This document shows, in pieces, positions 45,729 through 55,311 of a stretch of 64,000 nucleotides of DNA. This DNA is from Sphingobacterium rhinopitheci (lineage in GTDB: Bacteria > Bacteroidota > Bacteroidia > Sphingobacteriales > Sphingobacteriaceae): NCBI RefSeq assembly GCF_022627575.1, contig NZ_JADEYQ010000001.1, positions 496,001 to 560,000 of the forward strand, in the 5' to 3' direction. Each line of letters opens with the position of its first letter. Position 1 is the first letter of the stretch. A model generated the notes under the pieces. The model was not told where the DNA came from. It saw only the letters and a list, made by a program, of their open reading frames with translations, and made no database searches. The translations under genes were made by a program, and so were the position numbers.

Positions 45729-46364
45729 TTACTTATTAGGCTGCGGAGTAACTCTCAAATAAGGTTTAATTTCTGTAAAACCTTTTGGAAACTTAGCTGG
45801 AATGTCTTCTGTTTTAATAGCTGGAACAACAATTACGTCATCCCCATCTTTCCAATCTGCAGGTGTTGCAACTGAATATTCAGCTGTTAATTGTAATGAA
45901 TCAATAACACGTAAGATTTCATTAAAATTACGACCTGTTGAAGCTGGATATGTTAAAGTCAACTTTACTTTACGATCTGGTCCGATAACAAAAACAGAAC
46001 GTACTGTTGCTGTTGCAGATGCATTAGGGTGAATCATATCATACAATTCTGCAACTACACGATCCTTGTCTGCTATAATAGGAAAATTTACTTCTGTATT
46101 TTGAGTTTCATTTATATCTTTAATCCACTCCAAATGCTCATCCACGGGATCAACACTCAAGGCTAATACTTTTACATTACGTTTGTCAAACTCAGCTTTT
46201 AATTGAGCCGTACGTCCTAATTCTGTTGTACACACAGGTGTAAAATCAGATGGGTGAGAATACAAAACTACCCAACTTCCTGAAGAATAATCGTAAAAAT
46301 CAATATCTCCAATAGTTGTTTGCGCTTGAAAGTTTGGCGCATCATCTCCTAATCTTAAGCTCAT
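45729..46364 (-). CDS. 1-Cys peroxiredoxin (Prx6 type)
   Basis: A 211-residue cytosolic peroxidase that reduces hydrogen peroxide and organic peroxides. The peroxidatic Cys45 lies in SDFTPVCTTELGR, the Prx6 form of the motif. The C-terminal extension (about 160-211, with PADWKDGDDVIVVP) is typical of the Prx6 group and no second conserved Cys is present. It stands alone, with a -7 box at 46401 upstream. No OxyR gene is adjacent. Confidence 0.93.
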   Translation of the reverse strand: MSLRLGDDAPNFQAQTTIGDIDFYDYSSGSWVVLYSHPSDFTPVCTTELGRTAQLKAEFDKRNVKVLALSVDPVDEHLEWIKDINETQNTEVNFPIIADKDRVVAELYDMIHPNASATATVRSVFVIGPDRKVKLTLTYPASTGRNFNEILRVIDSLQLTAEYSVATPADWKDGDDVIVVPAIKTEDIPAKFPKGFTEIKPYLRVTPQPNK

Positions 46365-46400
46365 TTTTCCTCCTTTTATTAAATTAATTCACTAACTCTA

Positions 46401-46433
46401 CAAATATAGTAGACTTTTTCTATTTAGCGACAA
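46401..46433 (-). promoter_or_regulatory. Promoter of the peroxiredoxin gene
   Basis: The minus strand reads TATATTTG at 46408-46401, a perfect -7 box. TTG (46433-46431) lies 22 nt further upstream, slightly long for a -33 box. Confidence 0.5.
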
Positions 46434-46483
46434 CAATTCAAAAAAAATATATTACAATAATATGCTCGCATAGTATTAATTTG

Positions 46484-46491
46484 CTATATTT
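46484..46491 (+). promoter_or_regulatory. -7 element of the acyl-CoA dehydrogenase gene
   Basis: TATATTTG is a perfect TAnnTTTG match 24 nt before the ATG. The -33 region is unclear. Confidence 0.45.
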
Positions 46492-46515
46492 GATTGATAA
46501 CCATATAGACTGCTT

Positions 46516-47652
46516 ATGAATTTCGAACTATCAGAAGAGCATAAAATGATCCGCGAAGCTGCACGTGCATTTGCGCAAGAACTAAAACCAGGTGTAATAT
46601 TACGTGATGAAGGAGCTGTATTTCCATTTGATTTTATGCCGTCTATGGCTGATTTAGGATTTATGGGGATCATGGTTCCTATTCAGTATGGAGGTGCCGG
46701 GATGGATACATTAGCCTATGTACTGGTATTGGAAGAGATTGCAAAGATCGATGCTTCTACAGCAGTAATCCTATCTGCGCATAATTCCCTTGTCCTATGG
46801 GGTTTGAATGAATATGGTTCTGAGGAGCAGAAGCTTAAATACTTGATTCCCCTAGCCAAAGGCAAAAAACTAGGTGCCTTTGCACTATCGGAACCTGAAG
46901 CAGGATCCGATGCTTCTTCACAGCATACTACCGCGGAGGATAAAGGCGATTATTATTTATTAAATGGCACAAAAAATTGGATTACAAATGGTGGTAATGC
47001 GGATATATATTTGGTTATTGCACAAACCCATTCCAAATTAGGGCATCGAGGTATCAATGTATTAATTGTAGAGAAAGGAATGGAAGGTTTTACTATCGGA
47101 CCAAAAGAAAATAAACTAGGCATTAGAAGTTCAGATACACATTCATTGATGTTTGATGATGTCAAAGTCCCCAAGGAAAATAGAATCGGTCCGGATGGTT
47201 TTGGTTTCAAATTCGCGATGAAAACATTAGATGGCGGACGTATTGGTATTGCAGCTCAAGCTTTGGGTATTGCGGCAGGATCATACGATCTAGCACTAGC
47301 CTACTCCAAAGAAAGAAAAACATTTGGCAAAAGTATTTCCAATCACCAAGCTATTCAATTCAAATTGGCAGACATGGAAGTAGATATTGAGGCCGCACGA
47401 TTATTGACATACAAAGCAGCTTGGACAAAAGATCAAGGCTTGCCCTACGGTAAAGAAGCAGCTATGGCAAAGCTACATGCTTCAGAAGTAGCCATGAAGC
47501 ACAGCGTCGAAGCCGTACAAATACATGGTGGCTATGGTTATGTAAAAGAATACCATGTTGAGCGATTAATGCGAGATGCTAAAATCACTCAGATATACGA
47601 AGGCACCTCAGAGATTCAGCGCTTAATAATCGCACGAGATATATTGAAATAA
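46516..47652 (+). CDS. Acyl-CoA dehydrogenase
   Basis: A 378-residue FAD-dependent enzyme introducing the 2,3-double bond into acyl-CoA in fatty acid or branched-chain amino acid breakdown. It shows the family signatures [14 protein letters not shown] (about 117-130) and QIHGGYGY near residue 335. The catalytic Glu362 lies in [10 protein letters not shown], the position used by short-chain acyl-CoA dehydrogenases. Length is normal. Chain specificity is open; it resembles butyryl-CoA dehydrogenases. It is a single-gene unit. Confidence 0.93.
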   Translation: MNFELSEEHKMIREAARAFAQELKPGVILRDEGAVFPFDFMPSMADLGFMGIMVPIQYGGAGMDTLAYVLVLEEIAKIDASTAVILSAHNSLVLWGLNEYGSEEQKLKYLIPLAKGKKLGAFALSEPEAGSDASSQHTTAEDKGDYYLLNGTKNWITNGGNADIYLVIAQTHSKLGHRGINVLIVEKGMEGFTIGPKENKLGIRSSDTHSLMFDDVKVPKENRIGPDGFGFKFAMKTLDGGRIGIAAQALGIAAGSYDLALAYSKERKTFGKSISNHQAIQFKLADMEVDIEAARLLTYKAAWTKDQGLPYGKEAAMAKLHASEVAMKHSVEAVQIHGGYGYVKEYHVERLMRDAKITQIYEGTSEIQRLIIARDILK

Positions 47653-47675
47653 ATCCCTTATGATACATAAGGGAT
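47653..47675. terminator. Hairpin between convergent genes
   Basis: ATCCCTTATG (47653-47662) pairs with CATAAGGGAT (47666-47675) around ATA. There is no T run, so its termination strength is uncertain. Confidence 0.5.
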
Positions 47676-47696
47676 CTACCAGTTAACGAGTGTATA

Positions 47697-48074
47697 TTAC
47701 TTCAATTCTTTATCTATTTGTGCTAATAAACCATAATCATCAAAAGAAAAACTCCCTGAAGATTTCATATGGTATTCAAATAAAGCTTTAGCCTTTTGTA
47801 AGATACCTTTATCTTTATTTATTAATCCATCATAAATCAATAAATGTGCTAACGGCCTAATTTGTTCGGGCTCTAATGAAGCAGCATAGGTAATTAATTC
47901 ATTTTCATTCAAGGCAACTAACGTATTGCGCTCCTTAGCAAAAAACTCTTTGTAAGCAGGTTCAATTTCTAAATCTATTAATTTACCTTCCCATTTATCT
48001 ACTACCAAACGTAGAAACTTACCCATTTCCTGAAGCCAATTTAGGATTGTATCCTTCTCATATCGTATACCCAT
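47697..48074 (-). CDS. Uncharacterised helical protein, third gene of the proline operon
   Basis: A 125-residue soluble protein, mostly alpha-helical. I do not recognise the family. The N-terminus (NWLQEMGKFLRLVVDKW) is an amphipathic helix. The middle holds a helical-repeat-like part (EQIRPLAHLLIYDGLINKDKG, read as AHLLIYDGL) and the end has KALFEYHMKSSGSFSFDDYG. It starts 3 nt after the proA stop, so it belongs to the same transcript as proB and proA. A role in proline synthesis or its control is possible but not shown. No signal peptide or membrane segment is seen. Confidence 0.75.
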   Translation of the reverse strand: MGIRYEKDTILNWLQEMGKFLRLVVDKWEGKLIDLEIEPAYKEFFAKERNTLVALNENELITYAASLEPEQIRPLAHLLIYDGLINKDKGILQKAKALFEYHMKSSGSFSFDDYGLLAQIDKELK

Positions 48075-48077
48075 TAT

Positions 48078-49325
48078 CTATCTTATTTGTCCTTCTCCAG
48101 TTATAAACCATTTTTCCGTTACCAATTTTTCTAATGCAAAAGGGCCTCTAGCATGCAGCTTTTGAGTAGAAATACCGATTTCCGCCCCTAATCCAAATTC
48201 ACCACCATCCGTAAATCGGGTTGATGCATTGGAATAAACCGCAGCGGCATCTACGGTATTCATAAAAATAGCAATTTTATCGAGATCCGCAGAAACAATA
48301 CATTCTGAGTGCTTCGAAGAATAGGTTGCTATATAATCTAATGCTGTAGAAAAATCCCCAACAGCGCGAATAGAACATTTCAAATCCAAAAACTCACGTC
48401 CAAAATCGGCTTCTTCTGCTTCTACTAGGAAAGGATAATCCAATGCTTTAAAAGCATCATAGATATTTTTATCTGCAAATACCTCTACTTTCGCTTCTAA
48501 GAAATAAGGAATTAAATGAGAAACAAAACCTTTAGCAATAGCTGTATCGACAAGAATAGTATCCAAAGCATTACAAACAGAAGGTCTTGAAATCTTTGCA
48601 TTAGCCACAATTTTTGCTGCCATCTCCAAATCAGCCGACTGTTCAACATAAGTATGGCACACTCCAGCTCCGGTTTCTATAACGGGTACTTTTGCATGCT
48701 CCCTTACATAGTCAATCAAAGATTGAGAACCTCGAGGAATAATAATATCTACATATTTTGTTGCTGTTAATAATTCAGCTACGAAAGCACGATCAGTAGG
48801 TAATAATTGAACAATATCAATATTGACATTTGCCTTTGCTAATTCTTCACGTATCAATTGAACAAGATAGCTATTGGTAAACCAAGCATCCGAACCACCA
48901 CGTAGCAAACAAACATTACCGGACTGTATACACAATGCAGCCACATCAACAGTTACATTAGGACGTGCTTCGTAGATAACAGCCACTACACCTAAAGCCA
49001 CCGATTTCTTCTCTATCTTAAGCCCATTAGCCAATATACCTTCAGTAAGCACTATTCCTGTAGGATCAGGTAATTCGGCTACATCACGCAAGCTTTTTGC
49101 TAATCCATGAATACGTTCTTCGGTAAGCTTCAACCGATCATATTTTGCATCAGTAGGATCCATTTGATCCAAATCTTTACTGTTCTCAATAATAATATCA
49201 GAAATATTATTCTCCAATGCTATTGCGATATTTCGCAACAATTCACTTTTTTGTTCAATAGCTAATGTGGATATATTCCCTTTTGCTTTACTCGCTTTTT
49301 TTAGTTGATCTGTGATTCCAGTCAT
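48078..49325 (-). CDS. proA: Gamma-glutamyl phosphate reductase
   Basis: A 415-residue NADPH-dependent enzyme converting glutamyl-5-phosphate to glutamate-5-semialdehyde, the second step of proline synthesis. The catalytic Cys251 lies in SRPSVCNALDT, and the motifs IYEARPNVTVD and PRGSQSLIDYV are family-typical. I chose the ATG at 49325 (MTGITDQLKK) over a frame extension to 49352, because it follows the proB stop by only 7 nt and matches the family N-terminus. Confidence 0.95.
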   Translation of the reverse strand: MTGITDQLKKASKAKGNISTLAIEQKSELLRNIAIALENNISDIIIENSKDLDQMDPTDAKYDRLKLTEERIHGLAKSLRDVAELPDPTGIVLTEGILANGLKIEKKSVALGVVAVIYEARPNVTVDVAALCIQSGNVCLLRGGSDAWFTNSYLVQLIREELAKANVNIDIVQLLPTDRAFVAELLTATKYVDIIIPRGSQSLIDYVREHAKVPVIETGAGVCHTYVEQSADLEMAAKIVANAKISRPSVCNALDTILVDTAIAKGFVSHLIPYFLEAKVEVFADKNIYDAFKALDYPFLVEAEEADFGREFLDLKCSIRAVGDFSTALDYIATYSSKHSECIVSADLDKIAIFMNTVDAAAVYSNASTRFTDGGEFGLGAEIGISTQKLHARGPFALEKLVTEKWFITGEGQIR

Positions 49326-49332
49326 ATCTTTT

Positions 49333-50364
49333 CTATAATAGCACAATATCATCTACATGTGCAATTTCTAAATTCTTTACTTTCTTATCTTTTACTATTT
49401 GCGAAGCGTCAACCTTAGCTTTGGCGACGGCGAAAATCAAACCCGTATTATCGGCAATTTGAAAAACCTCCCCGGCTTCAAAATCTGCTACAATATCTAT
49501 AACACCCACCGCAAGTAAGCTTTTACGATTTTGTAACGCTTCAAGAGCTCCTTTATCCACCTTTACTAAACCAACAATCAAGCTACCACTTGCCATCCAT
49601 TTATTGCGAGAAGATACCTTTTTCTCCTGTGCTCTACAGATAGTGCCCGTCTCCCCTTTCTCCGCATATAAAATCCCATCCGCACCATGCATACTAAATA
49701 TTGTTACTTCAATCCCCATTTGCGTTGCTAAGCGCGCAAAATTCAACTTTGATGTCATTCCACCTAATCCAACTGATGATTTATCTTTTCGTGCTAAAGA
49801 TAAAGCCGATTTATCAATAACTTTAATTTCAGAAATCACCTTTCCGTCAGCATCTAACACCCCTGGTACCGAAGTACACAGCAACAATTTTTTCGCTCCG
49901 AATCCGACAGCAATCAATGTTGCCAATTCATCATTATCCGAAAATTTAAGCTCTTTATTACTAACTACATCATTCTCATTAGCAACAGGAATAATATTGC
50001 TTTTCCACAAAGTTTCATAAGTACTTTTCAATTGTAAAAACTGCTCCCTATTCGAAAAATGATGACGCTCGCATAAACTTTGCGCCAAGGCTATTTTATA
50101 AGGTTTGAAATAGGTAGAATACTTACGTATCAGCAAAGGATTGCCTATAGCTGCTGCTGCTTTACGTTGCTCAAGCATACCTTTATAATTGGTGATATAT
50201 TTCTTACCCGCTGCTACTGCACCTGACGAAACCAGTACAATATTGTATCTGGGTTGCAAAAGAGAAACTTGACGTGCTATTTCTAAAATAATACGCTCAT
50301 CAATTTCGCCATTGGAGGTCACAGAAGCTGATCCAAATTTGATCACTAAAACAGGTTTTTTCAT
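49333..50364 (-). CDS. proB: Glutamate 5-kinase
   Basis: A 343-residue kinase producing glutamyl-5-phosphate, the committed step of proline synthesis and usually the site of proline feedback inhibition. The N-terminal amino-acid-kinase domain has VIKFGSASVTSNG, VSSGAVAAGKKY and the nucleotide motif GLGGMTSKLNFA. The C-terminal PUA domain (about 265-343) contains SLLAVGVIDIVADFEAGEVF, cited in part. It heads the proB-proA-orf operon. An 18 bp palindrome lies 14 nt before its start codon. Confidence 0.94.
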   Translation of the reverse strand: MKKPVLVIKFGSASVTSNGEIDERIILEIARQVSLLQPRYNIVLVSSGAVAAGKKYITNYKGMLEQRKAAAAIGNPLLIRKYSTYFKPYKIALAQSLCERHHFSNREQFLQLKSTYETLWKSNIIPVANENDVVSNKELKFSDNDELATLIAVGFGAKKLLLCTSVPGVLDADGKVISEIKVIDKSALSLARKDKSSVGLGGMTSKLNFARLATQMGIEVTIFSMHGADGILYAEKGETGTICRAQEKKVSSRNKWMASGSLIVGLVKVDKGALEALQNRKSLLAVGVIDIVADFEAGEVFQIADNTGLIFAVAKAKVDASQIVKDKKVKNLEIAHVDDIVLL

Positions 50365-50377
50365 ACGGGAATATTAT

Positions 50378-50395
50378 AATTGTTTGCAAACAATT
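50378..50395. promoter_or_regulatory. 18 bp perfect palindrome upstream of proB (candidate operator)
   Basis: AATTGTTTGCAAACAATT is fully self-complementary. It lies in the divergent gap between proB (14 nt away) and the GH29 gene (98 nt away), a usual place for a dimeric regulator site. One palindrome of this length is expected by chance in an AT-rich window of this size, so position is the main support. Confidence 0.35.
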
Positions 50396-50492
50396 TTGTT
50401 ACAACTCTAAGATATTATTCTTTCATCAGATTCCATATTTTATTGTCATAAATAATTAATTTTACCTATTTTTATTAGTTAATAACCAAATT

Positions 50493-51872
50493 ATGAACTA
50501 TTTATTAACCATTATCGTATTCCTCATAGGATGTGGAATTACGCATGCTCAAACCTATCTCCCCAATTGGGAATCATTAGATCAACGTGAAACACCACAA
50601 TGGTGGAAAGAGGCTAAATTTGGAATTTTTATTCATTGGGGCCCTTATTCCGTTCCAGCTTATGCGCCTGTGGATGAAGTCGAAGGAATCTACGAAAAAT
50701 ATGCCGAGCATTATGAAAATCGACTGCTTCAAAAGAATAAGCTATTTCAAGATTACCATACAAAAACATATGGCCGTAAATTTACCTATCAAGATTTTGC
50801 ACCTTTATTCAAAGCAGAACATTTTAATCCAAATAACTGGGCACAACTTTTTAAAGATGCAGGTGCAAAATATGTCGTATTAACCTCCAAACATCACGAT
50901 GGTTTTTGTCTTTGGCCTAGTGAATACAGTCCGAGATGGAATAGTTATGAAATTGGATCTAATCGTGACTTAGCAGGAGAACTAACGCAAGCGGTCCGTG
51001 ATAATGGATTACATATGGGCTTTTATTACTCCCTATTGGAATGGAATCATCCTTTATACAAAAAAGAAACTATTGACACATGGGTAGATCAACATATGAT
51101 TCCACAAATGAAGGAACTTGTAACTAAATATAAGCCCGAGATTATATTTTCGGATGGAGAATGGGATTATAATAGTGATACACTAAAGAGTGAATCCTTC
51201 TTGGCATGGCTGTATAATGAATCAGCAGTGAAAGATGTTGTCGTCGTAAATGACAGATGGGGAAAAGAAACTCGTAGCCTTCATGGAGATTACTATACCA
51301 CAGAATATGACCTAGTACATAATAATAAAGGAATAGGTGATAAATCAAATCATGCATGGGAAGAAAGCCGTGGAATTGGTACTTCATATGGATTCAATAA
51401 GTTTGAAACCAACAAACATTATTTTTCATCAAAGCAATTGATAGATTTGTTAATTGATAAAGTCAGTAATGGAGGAAATCTATTACTTAATGTGGGGCCG
51501 CAGGCTGATGGTCTTATCCCTGTAGTCATGCAAGAACGGTTATTAGCAATCGGGAAATGGTTAAATGTAAATGGCGAATCTATTTACGGGACTACAACCA
51601 CGCAAGTAAAAAAAGAATTACTCAGCAAAGAGGAAAATATATCTTTTACACAAAAAGGAAAGGATCTCTACGTAATATGTAAAAAATGGCCTTCTGGGGA
51701 ATTAATAATTGACGGTATCAAACACACAAACAATATCAGTTTACTGGGTACAGATCATAAGATAAAGAGTAAAATAAAAAATAAAAAACTACATATTACT
51801 GTTCCTACGATAAACATCAATGATATGCCCTGTGAGTATGCTTGGGTATTTAAAATAAGTGATGCCTTTTAG
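50493..51872 (+). CDS. Secreted alpha-L-fucosidase (GH29)
   Basis: A 459-residue exported hydrolase releasing L-fucose from glycans. The signal peptide covers residues 1-20 (GCGITHAQ; the Cys is not in a clear lipobox). The GH29 signatures are FGIFIHWGPYSVPAY (43-57), TSKHHDGFCLWPS (131-143) and the nucleophile Asp221 in IIFSDGEWD. The C-terminal beta domain (about 365-459) is short, and no extra carbohydrate-binding module is present. Together with the GH2 enzyme at 39 kb it suggests use of host or plant glycans. It is monocistronic. Confidence 0.93.
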   Translation: MNYLLTIIVFLIGCGITHAQTYLPNWESLDQRETPQWWKEAKFGIFIHWGPYSVPAYAPVDEVEGIYEKYAEHYENRLLQKNKLFQDYHTKTYGRKFTYQDFAPLFKAEHFNPNNWAQLFKDAGAKYVVLTSKHHDGFCLWPSEYSPRWNSYEIGSNRDLAGELTQAVRDNGLHMGFYYSLLEWNHPLYKKETIDTWVDQHMIPQMKELVTKYKPEIIFSDGEWDYNSDTLKSESFLAWLYNESAVKDVVVVNDRWGKETRSLHGDYYTTEYDLVHNNKGIGDKSNHAWEESRGIGTSYGFNKFETNKHYFSSKQLIDLLIDKVSNGGNLLLNVGPQADGLIPVVMQERLLAIGKWLNVNGESIYGTTTTQVKKELLSKEENISFTQKGKDLYVICKKWPSGELIIDGIKHTNNISLLGTDHKIKSKIKNKKLHITVPTININDMPCEYAWVFKISDAF

Positions 51873-51897
51873 CACACAAGATCTAAGAGCGATTTGG

Positions 51898-53934
51898 TTA
51901 AAGTTTTCCAAACCGCTCTTCAAAAGATTTTTCCAACGAAAACATTTCATCACGCAACTTTGCGGCCTGCAAGAAGTCCATATCTTTCGCTGCTTTTTCC
52001 ATACGTTTTCGTACAGTATCTACTGCTTTCTTCAATTCTTTCTCCCCCATATATTGCAATAATGGGTCAGCAGCATAGGCTACCCCACCATCTGCTTCTA
52101 CATAAGGCTTCTCTTCGATCGTTTTGAAATCAGCAACAGATGTTTGCTCTATTATTTCTTCACGAGATTTACCCACTGTGGTTGGGGTGATACCATGTTC
52201 CAAATTATAAGCAATCTGCTTTTCTCGGCGTCGATTTGTTTCCTCTATGGTGACATTCATACTTTTGGTCATCCTATCGGCATACATAATAACACGGCCT
52301 TTTTCATTCCTTGCTGCACGGCCTATGGTTTGTATTAAAGATCGTTCAGACCGTAAAAAACCTTCCTTATCGGCATCAAGGATAGCTACTAAAGTAACTT
52401 CAGGAAGATCTAATCCCTCACGCAACAAATTGACACCTACTAATACATCAAACTCCCCTAATCGCAGTCCTCTTAATATTTCTACACGTTCTAGCGTTTT
52501 TACTTCCGAGTGGATATAACGCACTTTAATATTTAGGCGAGTCATATATTTCGTAAGCTCCTCAGCCATACGCTTAGTCAGGGTTGTAGCAAGCACTCTG
52601 CCACCTTCTTTGATCGCCTTAGCCACTTCCTCCAAGAAATCATCCACTTGATTAATAGCCGGCTTAACTTCTATTATCGGGTCTAACAATCCTGTAGGAC
52701 GAATTACTTGCTCTACAACAACGCCTTCAGTTTGTTGCAGTTCATAATCGCCTGGTGTTGCCGAAACGTAGATTGTTTGATTTGTTAAAGACTCAAATTC
52801 AGGGAAATTCAAAGGTCTATTGTCTAATGCTGCAGGCAATCTAAATCCATATTCTACAAGTGATAACTTACGTGATCTATCGCCACCATACATAGCTCGT
52901 AGCTGAGGCAAAGTAACATGACTTTCATCGATCACTAACAAGTAATCCTCTGGAAAATAATCTAACAAACAGAAAGGACGTGTTCCCGGTTCTCTACCGT
53001 CAAAAAAACGTGAATAATTTTCAATACCAGAGCAATACCCCAACTCCCGCATCATCTCTAGATCATAATTTACACGCTCTTCAAGACGTTTTGCTTCCAG
53101 CATTTTGCCTTCTTCCTCCAATTGCTTGGTACGCTGAGACAATTCTGCCTGAATAGCCCATATAGAATCTGTAAACTTATCTTTTGGGGTAACAAAAAGA
53201 TTAGCCGGAAATAAGGAAAGGGCTTCATGCTTTATAATAGTCTTGCCTGTTACTGGATCTATTTCACTAAGCTCATCAATATCGTCACCAAAGAAGGATA
53301 CACGATAAGCATTATCCAAATATGCAGGGTAAATATCTACGGTATCCCCTTTCACTCTAAAAGTACCACGTTTAAAATCTGTCGTAGTACGTGCGTACAA
53401 TATCTCCACTAATTTGTGGAGAAAAGCATTCCTAGAAATAGTTGTGCCAACAGCAAATCTAAATATCGAGCGAGAGAAGTCCTCTGGATTTCCCATACCA
53501 TAAATACAAGATACCGAAGAAACAATAATAACATCACGCCTGCCTGACATTAATGCCGAAGTACTTGCTAGACGCAACTTCTCTATCTCTTCATTTATCG
53601 CTAAATCTTTCTCTATATAGGTATTCGTTGAAGCTATAAAAGCCTCAGGTTGATAATAATCGTAATAAGAGACAAAATAATTGACCGAATTATTAGGAAA
53701 AAATTGCTTAAACTCACCATATAACTGTGCTGCCAAAGTCTTATTATGACTGAGTATTAAGGTAGGTTTTTGTGTTTGTTGAATAACATTGGCTATTGAA
53801 AAAGTCTTTCCAGAGCCTGTTACCCCCAATAATGTTTGATACTGTTCTCCCCCATTTACACCTGCCACCAATTCCTTAATAGCTGTTGGCTGATCTCCAG
53901 TAGGTTTATATTCTGATGTTAATTGAAATTTCAT
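51898..53934 (-). CDS. uvrB: Excinuclease ABC subunit B
   Basis: A 678-residue DNA-damage recognition helicase of nucleotide excision repair. It has Walker A GVTGSGKT (37-44), the beta-hairpin YYDYYQPEA (about 91-99), the helicase motifs DESHVTLPQLRAMY, TLTKRMAEELT and QTIGRAARN, and a C-terminal UvrA/UvrC-interacting UVR motif at about 635-670. All conserved parts are present. It is a single gene; an imperfect hairpin (51885-51920) overlaps its 3' end and that of the convergent GH29 unit. uvrA and uvrC are not nearby. No SOS box consensus is known to me for this group. Confidence 0.97.
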   Translation of the reverse strand: MKFQLTSEYKPTGDQPTAIKELVAGVNGGEQYQTLLGVTGSGKTFSIANVIQQTQKPTLILSHNKTLAAQLYGEFKQFFPNNSVNYFVSYYDYYQPEAFIASTNTYIEKDLAINEEIEKLRLASTSALMSGRRDVIIVSSVSCIYGMGNPEDFSRSIFRFAVGTTISRNAFLHKLVEILYARTTTDFKRGTFRVKGDTVDIYPAYLDNAYRVSFFGDDIDELSEIDPVTGKTIIKHEALSLFPANLFVTPKDKFTDSIWAIQAELSQRTKQLEEEGKMLEAKRLEERVNYDLEMMRELGYCSGIENYSRFFDGREPGTRPFCLLDYFPEDYLLVIDESHVTLPQLRAMYGGDRSRKLSLVEYGFRLPAALDNRPLNFPEFESLTNQTIYVSATPGDYELQQTEGVVVEQVIRPTGLLDPIIEVKPAINQVDDFLEEVAKAIKEGGRVLATTLTKRMAEELTKYMTRLNIKVRYIHSEVKTLERVEILRGLRLGEFDVLVGVNLLREGLDLPEVTLVAILDADKEGFLRSERSLIQTIGRAARNEKGRVIMYADRMTKSMNVTIEETNRRREKQIAYNLEHGITPTTVGKSREEIIEQTSVADFKTIEEKPYVEADGGVAYAADPLLQYMGEKELKKAVDTVRKRMEKAAKDMDFLQAAKLRDEMFSLEKSFEERFGKL

Positions 53935-54032
53935 TACATGAGCTTATTTGTAAAAATACCAATTAAAATTCTATTCTCATTCTACGTTGAAAGTATTATG
54001 ACTATAAATAAACTTTAATGGCTATTAATTGT

Positions 54033-54040
54033 TAATTTTG
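54033..54040 (+). promoter_or_regulatory. -7 element of upp
   Basis: TAATTTTG is a perfect TAnnTTTG match 18 nt before the upp ATG. A TTTA at 54014-54017 is too close to serve as the -33 box. Confidence 0.45.
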
Positions 54041-54058
54041 TGAAAGAATAATTAAAAT

Positions 54059-54703
54059 ATGGTTACCATCCTAACACAACGCAATAGCATTGCCAATCAT
54101 TACATTGCAGAATTACGTAATGTACATGTACAGAACGACAGAATGAGATTTCGTAAGAATATAGAAAGAATAGGAGAAACTATTGCCTATAAAATATCAG
54201 AAACTCTTACATACTTACCCCAACAAATAGAAACTCCACTAGGAATTGCGAACACAAATTTAATCGATGATCAACCCGTTATCATCAGTATCATGCGTGC
54301 AGGATTACCCTTCCATCAAGGTTTTCTTAATATTTTTGATCAAGCAGATTCTGGTTTTATTGCTGCTTACAGACATACCAAGAAAAGTGGAGAATTCGAA
54401 ATACACAAAAAATATGAATCTGTTCCTAATTTAGATACTAAAATAGTCATTATAGTAGATCCTATGTTAGCTACAGGGAAAAGCTTAGCGATGTGTTGCC
54501 AAGATCTATTAATAAATTATAACATAAAGGAGTTACATGTGGCTGCAATCATAGCTTCTGAAGAAGGCTTGTCCTATGTCAAAGAAGCTCTTCCAGAAGC
54601 TATTATTTGGATTGGAGATTTAGACAAAGAACTAACAAATAAAGCTTATATCGTACCTGGTTTAGGTGATGCTGGTGATTTAGCATACGGAAAAAAATAT
54701 TAA
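54059..54703 (+). CDS. upp: Uracil phosphoribosyltransferase
   Basis: A 214-residue salvage enzyme making UMP from uracil and PRPP. The PRPP-binding motif is VDPMLATGKSLA (about 133-144). The uracil-binding C-terminus is GLGDAGDLAYGKKY, and SIMRAGLPFHQGFL is also characteristic. The YGKK ending replaces the usual YGTK of E. coli. It lies divergently from uvrB and is followed by a YkuK-like gene after 67 nt. Confidence 0.93.
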   Translation: MVTILTQRNSIANHYIAELRNVHVQNDRMRFRKNIERIGETIAYKISETLTYLPQQIETPLGIANTNLIDDQPVIISIMRAGLPFHQGFLNIFDQADSGFIAAYRHTKKSGEFEIHKKYESVPNLDTKIVIIVDPMLATGKSLAMCCQDLLINYNIKELHVAAIIASEEGLSYVKEALPEAIIWIGDLDKELTNKAYIVPGLGDAGDLAYGKKY

Positions 54704-54770
54704 TACTTAACATTCAAGAAACTTATAATGAACACTATACTTATAAATTTATTACTAAAATCATTAAATT

Positions 54771-55244
54771 ATGGAATGGCAAAAATTCAATGGCGAATTT
54801 ATTCGCACCTCATTAATCGATGCTGTTGAAGCAACGATAATTAAAGAAAAAAAAATCGGTAATAACCTAAAAGTTTATATAGGCACCGATTCACAAGTAA
54901 AACGTGGAATTGTAGAATTTGCTACGGTAATCGTTTTTCTGCGAGAACATAAGGGCGGCTTTATGTTTGTACGCAAAGACAAAAAAACACATAACATGAG
55001 TATCAAAGAACGCATGTTATTGGAGGTCCAAAACTCCATAGAAACCGCCTATCACCTATGTCCTTTACTTGATCTTTACGATGTAGATTTGGAGGTGCAT
55101 GCTGACATTAATACAAATCCACATTTTAAATCTAATACAGCGCTCAAAGAAGCAATGGGTTATATATTGGGGATGGGATTTATTTTCAAGGCAAAGCCCG
55201 AGTCATTTGCAAGTACCAATTGTGCGAACAAATTAGTACAGTAA
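54771..55244 (+). CDS. YkuK-like ribonuclease H-fold protein (DUF458)
   Basis: A 157-residue cytosolic protein of the YkuK/DUF458 family. The core YIGTDSQVKRGIVEFATVIVF (cited as YIGTDSQ) starts an RNase H-like fold with an Asp at the first strand, and VDLEVHADINTNPHFKS supplies further acidic residues. AMGYILGMGF and AKPESFASTNCAN are family-typical ends. In Bacillus YkuK is produced under stress and its role is unknown; nuclease activity is a fold-based guess. Confidence 0.8.
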   Translation: MEWQKFNGEFIRTSLIDAVEATIIKEKKIGNNLKVYIGTDSQVKRGIVEFATVIVFLREHKGGFMFVRKDKKTHNMSIKERMLLEVQNSIETAYHLCPLLDLYDVDLEVHADINTNPHFKSNTALKEAMGYILGMGFIFKAKPESFASTNCANKLVQ

Positions 55245-55311
55245 ACACCAATTAATTATTATAACATACATGAAGTAGGCAACGAGTAAAATTTTTACTA
55301 ATATTGCCACT

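Noticed and set aside
51885..51920. Hairpin between GH29 and uvrB as a strong terminator
   Set aside because: The 13 bp stem has a mismatch, a 10 nt loop and no T run, and it overlaps the uvrB coding end. I mention it only under uvrB.
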